41,353 nucleotides of DNA from Olavius algarvensis Delta 4 endosymbiont (GTDB lineage Bacteria > Desulfobacterota > Desulfobacteria > Desulfobacterales > CAJINA01): assembly GCA_905176665.1 (NCBI GenBank), contig CAJINA010000007.1, positions 1 to 41,353 on the forward strand, given 5' to 3'. This document shows positions 34,264 to 41,353 of the stretch, one piece after another. A program made the translations under genes and the position numbers. The notes under the pieces were generated by a model that was not told the origin of the DNA, ran no database searches, and worked only from the letters and a program-made list of their open reading frames with translations. Positions within the stretch are counted from its first letter, which is position 1. Each line of letters starts with the position of its first letter.

Positions 34264-34610
34264 ACAGACCTCCTTTCTCCAGGAACAGTTACAAAACACC
34301 GTTGTCAGGGGTAGTTTTAAAAATCCGCGATACAAGAACAATCTTTTGGACAACAATCGATGATGAATTTGAATGATATGGCTGAGAATAATACAGAAAC
34401 CGAGTGCTGTGAGGCTCTCTAAAAAGTATGCCAGAGCAGGGGCATTGTCAATTCATAGATTGACATGCAAAAAAGCATAGGCGCCGCAAAAATGTCAGTC
34501 CGGGACCTGGATAAAAATCATTGGTTGTGTCAAAATGCAGCTTTGTCCATTGGAATGAAATCAGTTCCGGTATAGCCGATTCCACTCGGGTTTGACCCCT
34601 TTGTTTTTTA
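34264..34610. other. Intergenic region with a GACCCCTTTG motif
   Basis: No gene is evident in ~345 bp. TTTGACCCCTTTGTTTTTT (about 34590-34608) ends just before the hydrolase gene's stop and may act as its terminator region. Confidence 0.35.
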
Positions 34611-35552
34611 TCACGTGTCTGTATTGAGAAACGCCGCTATTGCTTGGTACACCAGCGCACACTTATCCGGTACCAGGTCTTCCAAGTTGAGAAAGGCATG
34701 GATCATGTCGTCGAAATGGAGATGCTCAGTTTTGATACCGGCCTTGTTCAGTTTCTCCAGGTAGGATAACCCCTCATCACGAAGTGGGCAGAATTCGGCG
34801 GTTATCAAAAGGGTCTCCGGAATCGAGCGGATACCTGGCAAGTGCAGCGGTGAAGCCGCCTTACGATCTTCATTGTTTTTAAAGTAGTTGTCAAAATACC
34901 ATGCCACCTTGTCTTTGTGCAGCAGGTAGCCGGTGCCGTTCAGGTCCATGGACTCCGATTTCTGCGTGTAGTCGAGACTCGGATAGATAAGAATCTGGCG
35001 CCGGATACCAATACTCTCCTCGGCCTGGCTCATATGGGAAACGGTAGCACAGATGGCTCCGCCGCCACTGTCACCGGCAATTGAGAGTTGGTGCGTATAG
35101 TTGACTTTTCTTTCCTCAAGAGGTGCCCACACGTTTCTCACAACAGTCATTGCATCGTTGATACCCGCGGGATAGGGGCATTCAGGAGCCAGTCGGTAAT
35201 CTACGGATATAACAATGTGGTTGGCTGTCTTGGCCAGGCGACGGCAAATGGGATCATAAACCGTGATGCTGCCCGCCATACCCCCGCCCCCGTGGAAATA
35301 GACGAGCAGCGGCAGGGGGTATTCGGGTTGGGGATGATATATGCGAATGGGGACGTTGAAATGTTCGGATTCAACCAGATCGTCCTGCACCCATTTTACG
35401 GGTACGCTTTTCTTGACCCATGCCCGGGTTAAGTTCGCCAGTCCTTCCCGTGCATTGGTTGGGGTTTGTTTAAAACCTTCCGCTATCAGTTTTTCGATAA
35501 GCTGGTTATAGGATTGGAGCCATTTCTCAAGCTGGGGGGCAAGTTCGCGCAT
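34611..35552 (-). CDS. Alpha/beta hydrolase of the hormone-sensitive-lipase family
   Basis: The 313-residue protein has the HSL-family oxyanion motif H-G-G-G (87-90), followed by D-Y-R-L-A-P-E. The nucleophile elbow is G-D-S-G-G (Ser162), and a late R-D-E-G and H-A-F supply the likely Asp and His. Enzymes of this group hydrolyse esters of short to medium acyl chains. There is no signal peptide. The ribosome site is weak (AAGAT), and no better downstream start exists. It is divergent from the DUF885-ATP-grasp-methyltransferase operon, so a functional link is possible but not shown. Confidence 0.88.
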   Translation of the reverse strand: MRELAPQLEKWLQSYNQLIEKLIAEGFKQTPTNAREGLANLTRAWVKKSVPVKWVQDDLVESEHFNVPIRIYHPQPEYPLPLLVYFHGGGGMAGSITVYDPICRRLAKTANHIVISVDYRLAPECPYPAGINDAMTVVRNVWAPLEERKVNYTHQLSIAGDSGGGAICATVSHMSQAEESIGIRRQILIYPSLDYTQKSESMDLNGTGYLLHKDKVAWYFDNYFKNNEDRKAASPLHLPGIRSIPETLLITAEFCPLRDEGLSYLEKLNKAGIKTEHLHFDDMIHAFLNLEDLVPDKCALVYQAIAAFLNTDT

Positions 35553-35610
35553 TTGAATATCTTATTGAAAATCAAGAAGTCAGACCTACACCTTAACAAA
35601 ACCCGCTACT

Positions 35611-35823
35611 TTGTCAATGTGTCGGTCTGACCCCTTTGGTTTCACAAAATCGATAGACACTGCTCGGTATTATTGGTACGACTTGAATGCGTTTGCTGCC
35701 CCTTCTAAAGCCCGAATAGTACATGAACATTATTCTGCGTTCATGGAAATCGGCGCAGGGTACAGAGTGTCACCTGAAAACCATGCCGTAATCAACGCTT
35801 ATATCCTTGAAGATTTAGTATAA
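35611..35823 (+). CDS. Possible short protein or gene remnant
   Basis: This 70-codon frame has a protein-like second half: R-I-V-H-E-H-Y-S-A-F-M-E-I-G-A-G-Y-R-V. Codon use is more AT-rich than its neighbours. There is no convincing ribosome site, and I recognise no family. It may be the 3' fragment of an older gene. The start overlaps a GTCTGACCCCTTTGG repeat. It ends 55 bp before the peptidase operon. Confidence 0.25.
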   Translation: MSMCRSDPFGFTKSIDTARYYWYDLNAFAAPSKARIVHEHYSAFMEIGAGYRVSPENHAVINAYILEDLV

Positions 35824-35878
35824 AATCTATTGTGTAGAAAAAAATTCATTGAATATTTCGGTTAGCCGATAAATCGAA

Positions 35879-37474
35879 ATGCACGACCACAACGAAAACA
35901 ACTCGGCGTTATCTGAGCTGGCCCGTCTTGCCGACGACGCTTTTGACACCCTGGCAGAGCGGTTTCCGGTTTGCATGGGCAGCGACGAATTTCACTTTTT
36001 TCCCCAGGCCAGGGCCCGGGATTTTACCTGGTCCCGCTGGGATGACTTCTCTCCCACAGGCATCGACGACACGATCGGCCGCTTGCATCGCTGGGACCAC
36101 GCACTCGAAAACTATCTGGCCCCCCCCTCATCATCAGCCGGGGCCATCGATGCAGACATGCTGCAGCGGGTCCTGCGGACCCTCGGGGATCAGCTCGCCC
36201 ATGCCCGGGTGCACCAGACCCAGCCGACCTTTTATCTCACCATCGTCGGTATCGGTCTGGCCGAGGCAATGACCACCGGCCCGGAGCCGCTGAACGCGCG
36301 CCTGGCTTCGCTGCCTGCTTTTCTCGACCAGGCCCGGCGTAATCTACAGGGTTTTCCCCGACTGTTCAGGGACATGGGAACCGACATGCTCGGCAAGCAG
36401 CAGGAATGGATTGCTTTGCTGCCCCTGGCAGCAGACATCCGCGCCCCTCTCGAAAAAGCTTACCAGCGACTGGAGACCCAGCTTGCCGAAATGGCGGTCA
36501 CCGAGTCGTTTCTGCCACCGGTGGCGCTTTACGAACGCATTGCCTATCACCACATGGGGTGCCAGCTCCCCCTGGATGACATTGCCCGCGAACTGGAGCA
36601 GGAGCTTGCCGAAACCCGTGCATTGGCGGAGCAAGCGGCCGCAGCCATCGCACCGGGTGAACAATGGCCGGCGGTCGTCGACGCGCTGCCCCGCCCAGCC
36701 GTGACAGCCGGTGGCGCCGGGGATATCTACGAGACCACCATTTCTGAACTGAACCGGCATTGCACCACCCAGGGCCTGGTGTCGGCCGGCCTTATACAGC
36801 AGTGTCCGGTCACGGTTGAACCGATCCCGGTGTATATGCGGCCGGTGCGCAGCAATGCGGCCTACAGCATGCCGCCGCAACACCCACCCCGGGGCGGCAC
36901 CTTCTATATTCAAGACACCGGCGCCGACGCATGGGTCCCCGCCGATTACCGGCTGCTGTCCGCCCATGAAACCTTTCCCGGCCATCATCTGCTGGATACC
37001 AGCCGTTGGAACCATGCACGCCCGGTCAGACGCCACATCGAGTTTCCACTCTTCTACGAGGGCTGGGCCAGTTTTGCGGAGGAGCTTTTGTTCGACACCG
37101 GCTTTTTTTCCGGCCCGGCCGATCACCTGCTGATGGCCAAGCGGCGCTTCTGGCGGGCCCTGCGGGGCCAGGTTGATTTCGACATCCACACACGCCGGCG
37201 CACCCTTGACGAGGCCACGGCCGTCCTGTGCTCGGCGGGCATGAGCCACGGTCAGGCCACGGCCATGGTCCGGCGATATTGCTTGAAGCCCGGCTACCAA
37301 CTGGCCTACACTATCGGCAGGTGCCGCTTTCGCCGTTTGTACGATACCAATCTTGAACAGGGCGCCGATCCGGGCGCTTTCGCCCGCTGCATCCTGGCGC
37401 AGGGAGAGATCGGTTTCCAGCACCTGAGTCGAATATTACAGCGTCGGATACTGCAGCAAGGAGGAAAAACGTGA
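35879..37474 (+). CDS. DUF885-family metallopeptidase-like protein
   Basis: The 531-residue protein is largely helical, with the family's zinc motif H-E-T-F-P-G-H-H (363-370) and a following E-G-W-A-S-F-A-E (394-401), which supplies the third ligand. DUF885 proteins resemble M32/M2-type gluzincin peptidases, but few are characterised. No signal peptide is seen, so it is cytoplasmic. The ATG has only a weak ribosome site. It opens a three-gene operon: its TGA overlaps the next start as GTGA. Together with a ligase and a methyltransferase, it may trim or hydrolyse a peptide-like product. That is inference. Confidence 0.85.
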   Translation: MHDHNENNSALSELARLADDAFDTLAERFPVCMGSDEFHFFPQARARDFTWSRWDDFSPTGIDDTIGRLHRWDHALENYLAPPSSSAGAIDADMLQRVLRTLGDQLAHARVHQTQPTFYLTIVGIGLAEAMTTGPEPLNARLASLPAFLDQARRNLQGFPRLFRDMGTDMLGKQQEWIALLPLAADIRAPLEKAYQRLETQLAEMAVTESFLPPVALYERIAYHHMGCQLPLDDIARELEQELAETRALAEQAAAAIAPGEQWPAVVDALPRPAVTAGGAGDIYETTISELNRHCTTQGLVSAGLIQQCPVTVEPIPVYMRPVRSNAAYSMPPQHPPRGGTFYIQDTGADAWVPADYRLLSAHETFPGHHLLDTSRWNHARPVRRHIEFPLFYEGWASFAEELLFDTGFFSGPADHLLMAKRRFWRALRGQVDFDIHTRRRTLDEATAVLCSAGMSHGQATAMVRRYCLKPGYQLAYTIGRCRFRRLYDTNLEQGADPGAFARCILAQGEIGFQHLSRILQRRILQQGGKT

Positions 37475-38862
37475 CCCACTTTCTCGGCTATCATTCGGAA
37501 TGGAATCTCGGCAGTCCCGGCGGTTGGGACTATCAGCGCGTGACCCAGGAAATCGCCAAGGTGGTGTGGCGCCGGATCAATGCGCTCCAGCCCACCGGTG
37601 TAGATCTGGATTTTAACCACCCCATGTTCTATCCAGTGGTCGGATTTACCGAAATGCTATTGGCCGTCCACCGCCAAAGGGAAGGCAACAACCCCGGTCT
37701 GCTGGCCGTGGTGGCCGAAGAAGAGACCCTGGCTGATGTGACCGAAAACATAAATCTGGCCCAGCGGCTGGACAACGTCGAGGGCATTACCGGCATCCTG
37801 GCCGCCCCCCACGAGTTCGAGCTGCGCAACGGACGGGTCTGCCACCAGGGGCGACCGCTCTCCCTGATGTTCATGGATTTCAACAACGACGTCTTTCTCA
37901 AGCTGCACCGCAAGCACGACCTGACGCCGCTGTACCAGGCCGTCCGGGAAAACCGGGTGCTCAATCCCCGGGGGACCGAACCGATCAATGTGAAAAGCAT
38001 GTTTGAAGTGATTACCGGGCCGGATGCGGCTCGCTTTCATCCGGAAACCGTCGCCCGGACCCCCTGGACCCGACGGTTTTTCGACCGCCGCACCACCGGA
38101 CCGGCGGGCGAGGATATCGCCGACTTGATTGACTGGACCCGGCAAAACTGGGCCGATCTGGTGCTCAAGCCCGTCCGCGGCTACTCCGGCATCGGCGTAA
38201 AGATCAGCCAGGCCGGTGACGGCGCAGACGATGCCATCGAATATGCTCTGACCACGGGCGGGTATATCGTCCAGAAGAAGGTCGCGCTGGGGCTATGGGG
38301 TGAAGCCATGCCGGAACTCGACCTGGACCGGGAGCAGATCGTGCTGGGCAGTCGCCAGACAGACTTCCGGTGCCTGATCGGTCCGGACGCGGTCTTCGGT
38401 TTTCTGTGCCGCTTCGGGGACGTGCCCACCAACGTGGGCAGCGGCGGGGGCGTGCAGCCGCTGGCTCTCTTGAAATCCCCCCTGACGGTGAAAGAGGCGG
38501 TCGCCCGCATCAACGACACCATCGCGCAGCTCGATTATGCGGATCTTGTGTCTGTGCAGGATGAGCAGAACGCGCTGGCGCTGAAAGAAAAATTCACCTA
38601 TCTTCTGGGGCCGATCAAGATCGCCCTGCGCCCGCGCATCGTCACGGATCGGCAGCTGACCGATCTGGAAACCTACTGCCGGGCCATGTGGGCGGACAGC
38701 ATCCAGCTGGAAAAGATGTGGCTCGCCGGAGACCTGAGTGAATACATCGACATTGAAGATGAAGAATTGGAAATTGCCCGTCTGCAGCCGTGGCACGGGA
38801 GGCCGGCCATTTTCGCGGCCGACGGCCTGTTCGGCTTCGGCGCCCAGTTGGAGGAGACATGA
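37471..38862 (+). CDS. Circularly permuted ATP-grasp-like ligase
   Basis: The 463-residue protein shows the ATP-binding strand and Gly-rich loop L-V-L-K-P-V-R-G-Y-S-G-I-G-V (about 230-243). Y-I-V-Q-K-K-V comes next, then T-D-F-R-C-L-I-G and G-S-G-G-G-V-Q-P-L, which hold acidic and Asn/Gly positions for Mg and phosphate. The N-terminal half carries N-P-R-G-T-E-P-I-N-V-K-S. This order fits circularly permuted ATP-grasp enzymes, a class that includes glutathionylspermidine synthetase and peptide ligases. The start is GTG, overlapping the upstream stop (GTGA), with AAGGAGG before it. It overlaps the methyltransferase by ATGA. The acceptor and donor are unknown. Confidence 0.78.
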   Translation: MTHFLGYHSEWNLGSPGGWDYQRVTQEIAKVVWRRINALQPTGVDLDFNHPMFYPVVGFTEMLLAVHRQREGNNPGLLAVVAEEETLADVTENINLAQRLDNVEGITGILAAPHEFELRNGRVCHQGRPLSLMFMDFNNDVFLKLHRKHDLTPLYQAVRENRVLNPRGTEPINVKSMFEVITGPDAARFHPETVARTPWTRRFFDRRTTGPAGEDIADLIDWTRQNWADLVLKPVRGYSGIGVKISQAGDGADDAIEYALTTGGYIVQKKVALGLWGEAMPELDLDREQIVLGSRQTDFRCLIGPDAVFGFLCRFGDVPTNVGSGGGVQPLALLKSPLTVKEAVARINDTIAQLDYADLVSVQDEQNALALKEKFTYLLGPIKIALRPRIVTDRQLTDLETYCRAMWADSIQLEKMWLAGDLSEYIDIEDEELEIARLQPWHGRPAIFAADGLFGFGAQLEET

Positions 38863-39638
38863 CCATCCATGTGGACCCGGACTGGTGGAAATCCCTATTC
38901 GATGAGGTCTACCTGCTAACCGATGCCCGCAGCATCAACGACGAGGCGGTTACCCGGGAGGAGATCCGTATTTTTGCATCTCTGATCCCCCTGGAGCCCG
39001 GCGACCGGATCCTCGATCTTTGCGGCGGTCACGGGCGGCACTCTTTGGAGCTGAGCCGGCGCGGCTTATGCGAGTGTACGGTGCTGGATTATTCGCAGCC
39101 GCTGCTCGACATCGGCGCCCGGGATGCCGCCGAAACGGGCTGCGCCGTACGGTTCGTGCAGGGAGATGCGCGCCGCACCCGGCTGCCGCCGGCCACCTTC
39201 GACCATGTGCTCATCCTGGGCAACTCGCTGGGCTACCTTCCCGAACCGGACGCCGATCTAAGCATCCTGAAAGAAGGCAAGCGCCTGCTCAAACCAGGGG
39301 GCTGGCTTTTATTGGACGTGAGTGACGGGGAAGCCATGCGGACCAAAATCACGCCCCTGGCATGGCATGAGATCGGTGATGACATCGTGGTTTGCCGTCT
39401 GCGGGAGGTAAATGCGGGCCGCATCCATGCAAGGGAGATGGTGCTGAGCAAGCAAAATGGCCTGATCCGCGATAAAACCTACGGCATCCAGCTATACGGG
39501 CAGCAGACCCTGGCAACCCTGGTGATTAAAGCTGGTTTTGAAAAGGTAACCGTTTATAACGATGCATCCGCATTGCCCCCGGACGTGGACATGGGGTGCA
39601 TGAACCACCGCCTGGTGGCCGTGGCCCGCAAACCGTAA
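38859..39638 (+). CDS. Class I SAM-dependent methyltransferase
   Basis: The 259-residue protein has the SAM-binding motif I L-D-L-C-G-G-H-G-R-H (about residues 49-58). V-L-D-Y-S acidic motif II follows, then G-D-A-R, and L-K-P-G-G-W-L-L-L-D-V-S, the post-motif strand. The substrate is unknown. I placed the start at the ATG at 38859 because GGAGGAGAC precedes it and because the start overlaps the ligase stop (ATGA). It is the third gene of the operon and probably methylates the ligase product or its precursor. The sequence after the stop has no hairpin that I can support. Confidence 0.87.
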   Translation: MTIHVDPDWWKSLFDEVYLLTDARSINDEAVTREEIRIFASLIPLEPGDRILDLCGGHGRHSLELSRRGLCECTVLDYSQPLLDIGARDAAETGCAVRFVQGDARRTRLPPATFDHVLILGNSLGYLPEPDADLSILKEGKRLLKPGGWLLLDVSDGEAMRTKITPLAWHEIGDDIVVCRLREVNAGRIHAREMVLSKQNGLIRDKTYGIQLYGQQTLATLVIKAGFEKVTVYNDASALPPDVDMGCMNHRLVAVARKP

Positions 39639-39949
39639 CGCAACCCGCCGCCAACGAAAGCGGCGCTGACATGCAGACGATGATCTATGCGGTTAAACTG
39701 AAATAATATTTAACAGTTACCTGCCCCTCATCTCTGTTGATGAGGCGCTATCTCCTTGACATATATGCATAAAGGACCCAGATTTGTGTCTGGCGAAAAT
39801 TTACAATTCTAAACACCATAACCTGATGACAGATACTATCTCTTTTTCTAATCTTATAGTTGGCGCCACATTGGGAAACACAGCCGCAGGCGTTTCGGAG
39901 GCCAGGTTCAAATTTCGCAGGCAGGCCGTAACCACTGTGTTTAGAAGCT
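39639..39949. other. AT-rich intergenic region before the MITE
   Basis: About 300 bp without a convincing gene. An AAACACAG ... CTGTGTTT inverted pair (about 39876-39942) flanks a non-matching interior and may be an older element boundary. Confidence 0.35.
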
Positions 39950-40106
39950 ATCTCAAAAAACGGATTTTGGTTCAAAATGATGCGAAGCTAATGCCTAACG
40001 TGGTGCAAGGCGACCGCGAGGTTTAACCCGTAGGAATACTGGAGTATTTCGAGGACTTGAACCGAGCGCTCAATGCTGAGTTTGGGCTAAAAGACTTTTT
40101 TGAGAT
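39950..40106 (+). mobile_element. MITE-like element, copy 2 (~157 bp, complete)
   Basis: Ends are ATCTCAAAAAA (39950-39960) and TTTTTTGAGAT (40096-40106), an exact 11-bp terminal inverted repeat. The interior matches copy 1 in reverse orientation along its length and carries GGAATACT-GGAGTATTTC (40033-40050), a small hairpin. No ORF in it is credible. Absence of a transposase suggests non-autonomous movement. Confidence 0.8.
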
Positions 40107-40175
40107 GGTTTCTACATATACACCGAACAAAGGCGTACCCCTGGAAATTGGGCCGCCAAGGGAGACCCAAAAAAC

Positions 40176-41006
40176 ATGATGAAACGAATTCTAGTTGGAT
40201 TAGGCGGAACACCGTTTACCACCGTGGCCACTAAAATTGCAACCGAACTGGGGGATCTGCACCAGGCTCAGCTCACCGGCGTAACGGTAGTGGACACCGG
40301 CAAACTCGCCAAGGTGGGACCGGTACCGGCGGGTGGGGAAGCCTACGCCCAGCGCATGCGCGAAAGAAAAGCCCAGATTACCCAGGAGGGGATGGATCAA
40401 GCCATTGCAGCCTTCAAAGCCCATTGCAGTGAGCAGCAAGTGGTTTGCCGCCGCATCGAGTATGAGCAAAAAGACCCTTTTGCCGCAATGATTTCGGAAG
40501 CCCGCTACAACGATCTGACCATTTTCGGGCTACGCAGCATCTTCGACTATGGCTTTACCACCGACCCGGACAAGGCCATTATCAAATTACTGACCCAGGG
40601 AGTGCGGCCGATCCTGGCCGTAGCGGAGACCTACCGTCCCATTAAAAAGGCACTTATCGCCTACAGCGGGTCCATGGAGTCGGCCAAAGCCATTCGCCAT
40701 TTTCTCCATTTGAATCCCTGGCCGGGGGTGACCCTTCAAATCGTACATTTCCAAGAGGGACCTGTAAAAGAAGAGTTCCTGCTCAAAGATGCAGCTGAAT
40801 TTTGTGGGGCCCACGGTTTTGAAGTGAAAACCGACATGGTGAAAGGCCGGGCAAAATCGGACCTGCTGCCCTTTGCCCGTGAAAACGACGCCGACCTCAT
40901 CGTCATGGGCAACAGCGTGAACAGAGCCCTGATCCGGCGTTTGCTGGGTGACACAGCACTGGCAACCATCAAGTCGGCCGACCGGGCCCTATTCCTGTCT
41001 CAGTAA
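40176..41006 (+). CDS. Tandem universal stress protein (two Usp domains)
   Basis: The 276-residue protein carries two UspA domains. The first (about 1-150) begins R-I-L-V-G-L-G-G. The second (about 155-276) begins K-K-A-L-I-A-Y-S-G-S and ends with M-G-N-S-V-N-R-A-L-I-R-R-L-L-G-D-T-A, close to the ATP-binding G-x2-G-x9-G-S/T type end motif. The first domain lacks that motif, so only one nucleotide site is likely. GGGAGACCC lies before the ATG-ATG start pair (40176/40179). Known roles of the family are stress survival and energy limitation. It is transcribed alone, 70 bp after a MITE copy, which could supply part of its promoter. Confidence 0.88.
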   Translation: MMKRILVGLGGTPFTTVATKIATELGDLHQAQLTGVTVVDTGKLAKVGPVPAGGEAYAQRMRERKAQITQEGMDQAIAAFKAHCSEQQVVCRRIEYEQKDPFAAMISEARYNDLTIFGLRSIFDYGFTTDPDKAIIKLLTQGVRPILAVAETYRPIKKALIAYSGSMESAKAIRHFLHLNPWPGVTLQIVHFQEGPVKEEFLLKDAAEFCGAHGFEVKTDMVKGRAKSDLLPFARENDADLIVMGNSVNRALIRRLLGDTALATIKSADRALFLSQ

Positions 41007-41094
41007 TATAGCCCTGGCGATACCGAGTGCGGCCACCAGATACCTTTGTGCCAGGATTCTTCGGTGGGACTGAAGCGGCCAAGATTAAGGGGCA

Positions 41095-41225
41095 GAGCCC
41101 CAGCCCTTCACCCTTTGTCCGACTTCGGACTTTAGTCTTCCGACTTCTGGCTATTTATTCTCTTTTAATTTCCCGACGTCAGGCCTCTAATCTCAGATCT
41201 CCTGCTTTTCGCGTGGCCGACTCCG
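41095..41225. repeat. Degenerate repeat tract at the right edge
   Basis: CCGACTTCGGACTTTAGTC and TCCGACTTCTGGC units, followed by TCAGGCCTCTAATCTCAG. Pyrimidine-rich on plus; by the pattern elsewhere, a minus-strand gene probably ends just beyond the window. 41226-41353 holds no gene. Confidence 0.55.
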
Positions 41226-41353
41226 ACTTAGAAAAAATGAGAGCTCAGATTTCGTTAATTGTAAAAGTCAAAGACCTCCCGGACAGTCAGCCCTCTCGGG
41301 TCAGTGATTATTAGGCGGCCTCCTTTGACAATTCTTCTCGACGTTTTTTACCA

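Noticed and set aside
36344..37423. 359-codon open frame on minus
   Set aside because: Antisense of the DUF885 gene; high GC keeps it open.
39784..40026. 80-codon open frame on plus
   Set aside because: Its second half lies inside the MITE-like element, and no family or ribosome site is seen.

Overview
The window looks like chromosomal DNA of a GC-rich, anaerobic, Gram-negative member of the Desulfobacterota (Deltaproteobacteria sensu lato), perhaps close to Desulfosarcina. This is an inference. It rests on a CooS-type anaerobic CO dehydrogenase behind a sigma-54 promoter and next to a sigma-54 activator, two genes that appear to be selenoproteins, PilZ, PocR and universal-stress proteins, a B12-type radical SAM enzyme, and long intergenic tracts of degenerate short repeats. 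I saw no tRNA, rRNA, CRISPR array, prophage or transposase.

Layout. 1-5.4 kb: SH3-domain membrane protein with an apparent in-frame early stop, two PilZ proteins, and a fatty-acyl-AMP ligase whose start abuts a MITE-like element. 5.9-12.1 kb: a conserved protein of unknown function, then the tesA / ybbP / ybbA-type set (esterase plus FtsX-type ABC exporter). 12.5-15.0 kb: a thioredoxin-like gene with an in-frame UGA (probable selenocysteine), a lysine-rich helical protein and a small Cys4 ORF. 15.1-21.3 kb, all minus strand, in transcription order: site-2 protease with CBS domains, peroxiredoxin-like selenoprotein (U-P-F-C), ATP-grasp ligase, esterase, ADP-ribosylglycohydrolase, CurA-type reductase. 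21.6-27.6 kb: single minus-strand genes separated by repeat tracts (N-formylglutamate amidohydrolase-like, FecR-SPOR, LON-domain, DUF1624-like membrane protein, radical SAM). 28.0-34.3 kb: small Cys-rich protein with an FNR-like operator, PocR-domain sensor, PAS-sigma-54 activator, cooS, GAF protein and UspA-like protein. 34.6-39.6 kb: an HSL-family esterase, then a translationally coupled plus-strand operon: DUF885 metallopeptidase, circularly permuted ATP-grasp-like ligase, SAM methyltransferase. The window ends with a second MITE copy and a double-domain universal stress protein.

How it fits together. The cooS block is the clearest functional unit: sensor-activator, three candidate activator sites, a near-perfect -24/-12 promoter and CODH. 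The two ATP-grasp loci each look like small pathways that join and process an amide- or peptide-bonded metabolite; their substrates cannot be read from sequence. The most unusual points are the two UGA-containing redox genes, the ~158-bp inverted-repeat element, the coding-type repeat beyond a stop codon at the left edge, and a purine-rich repeat tract that follows many genes in their own mRNA orientation.
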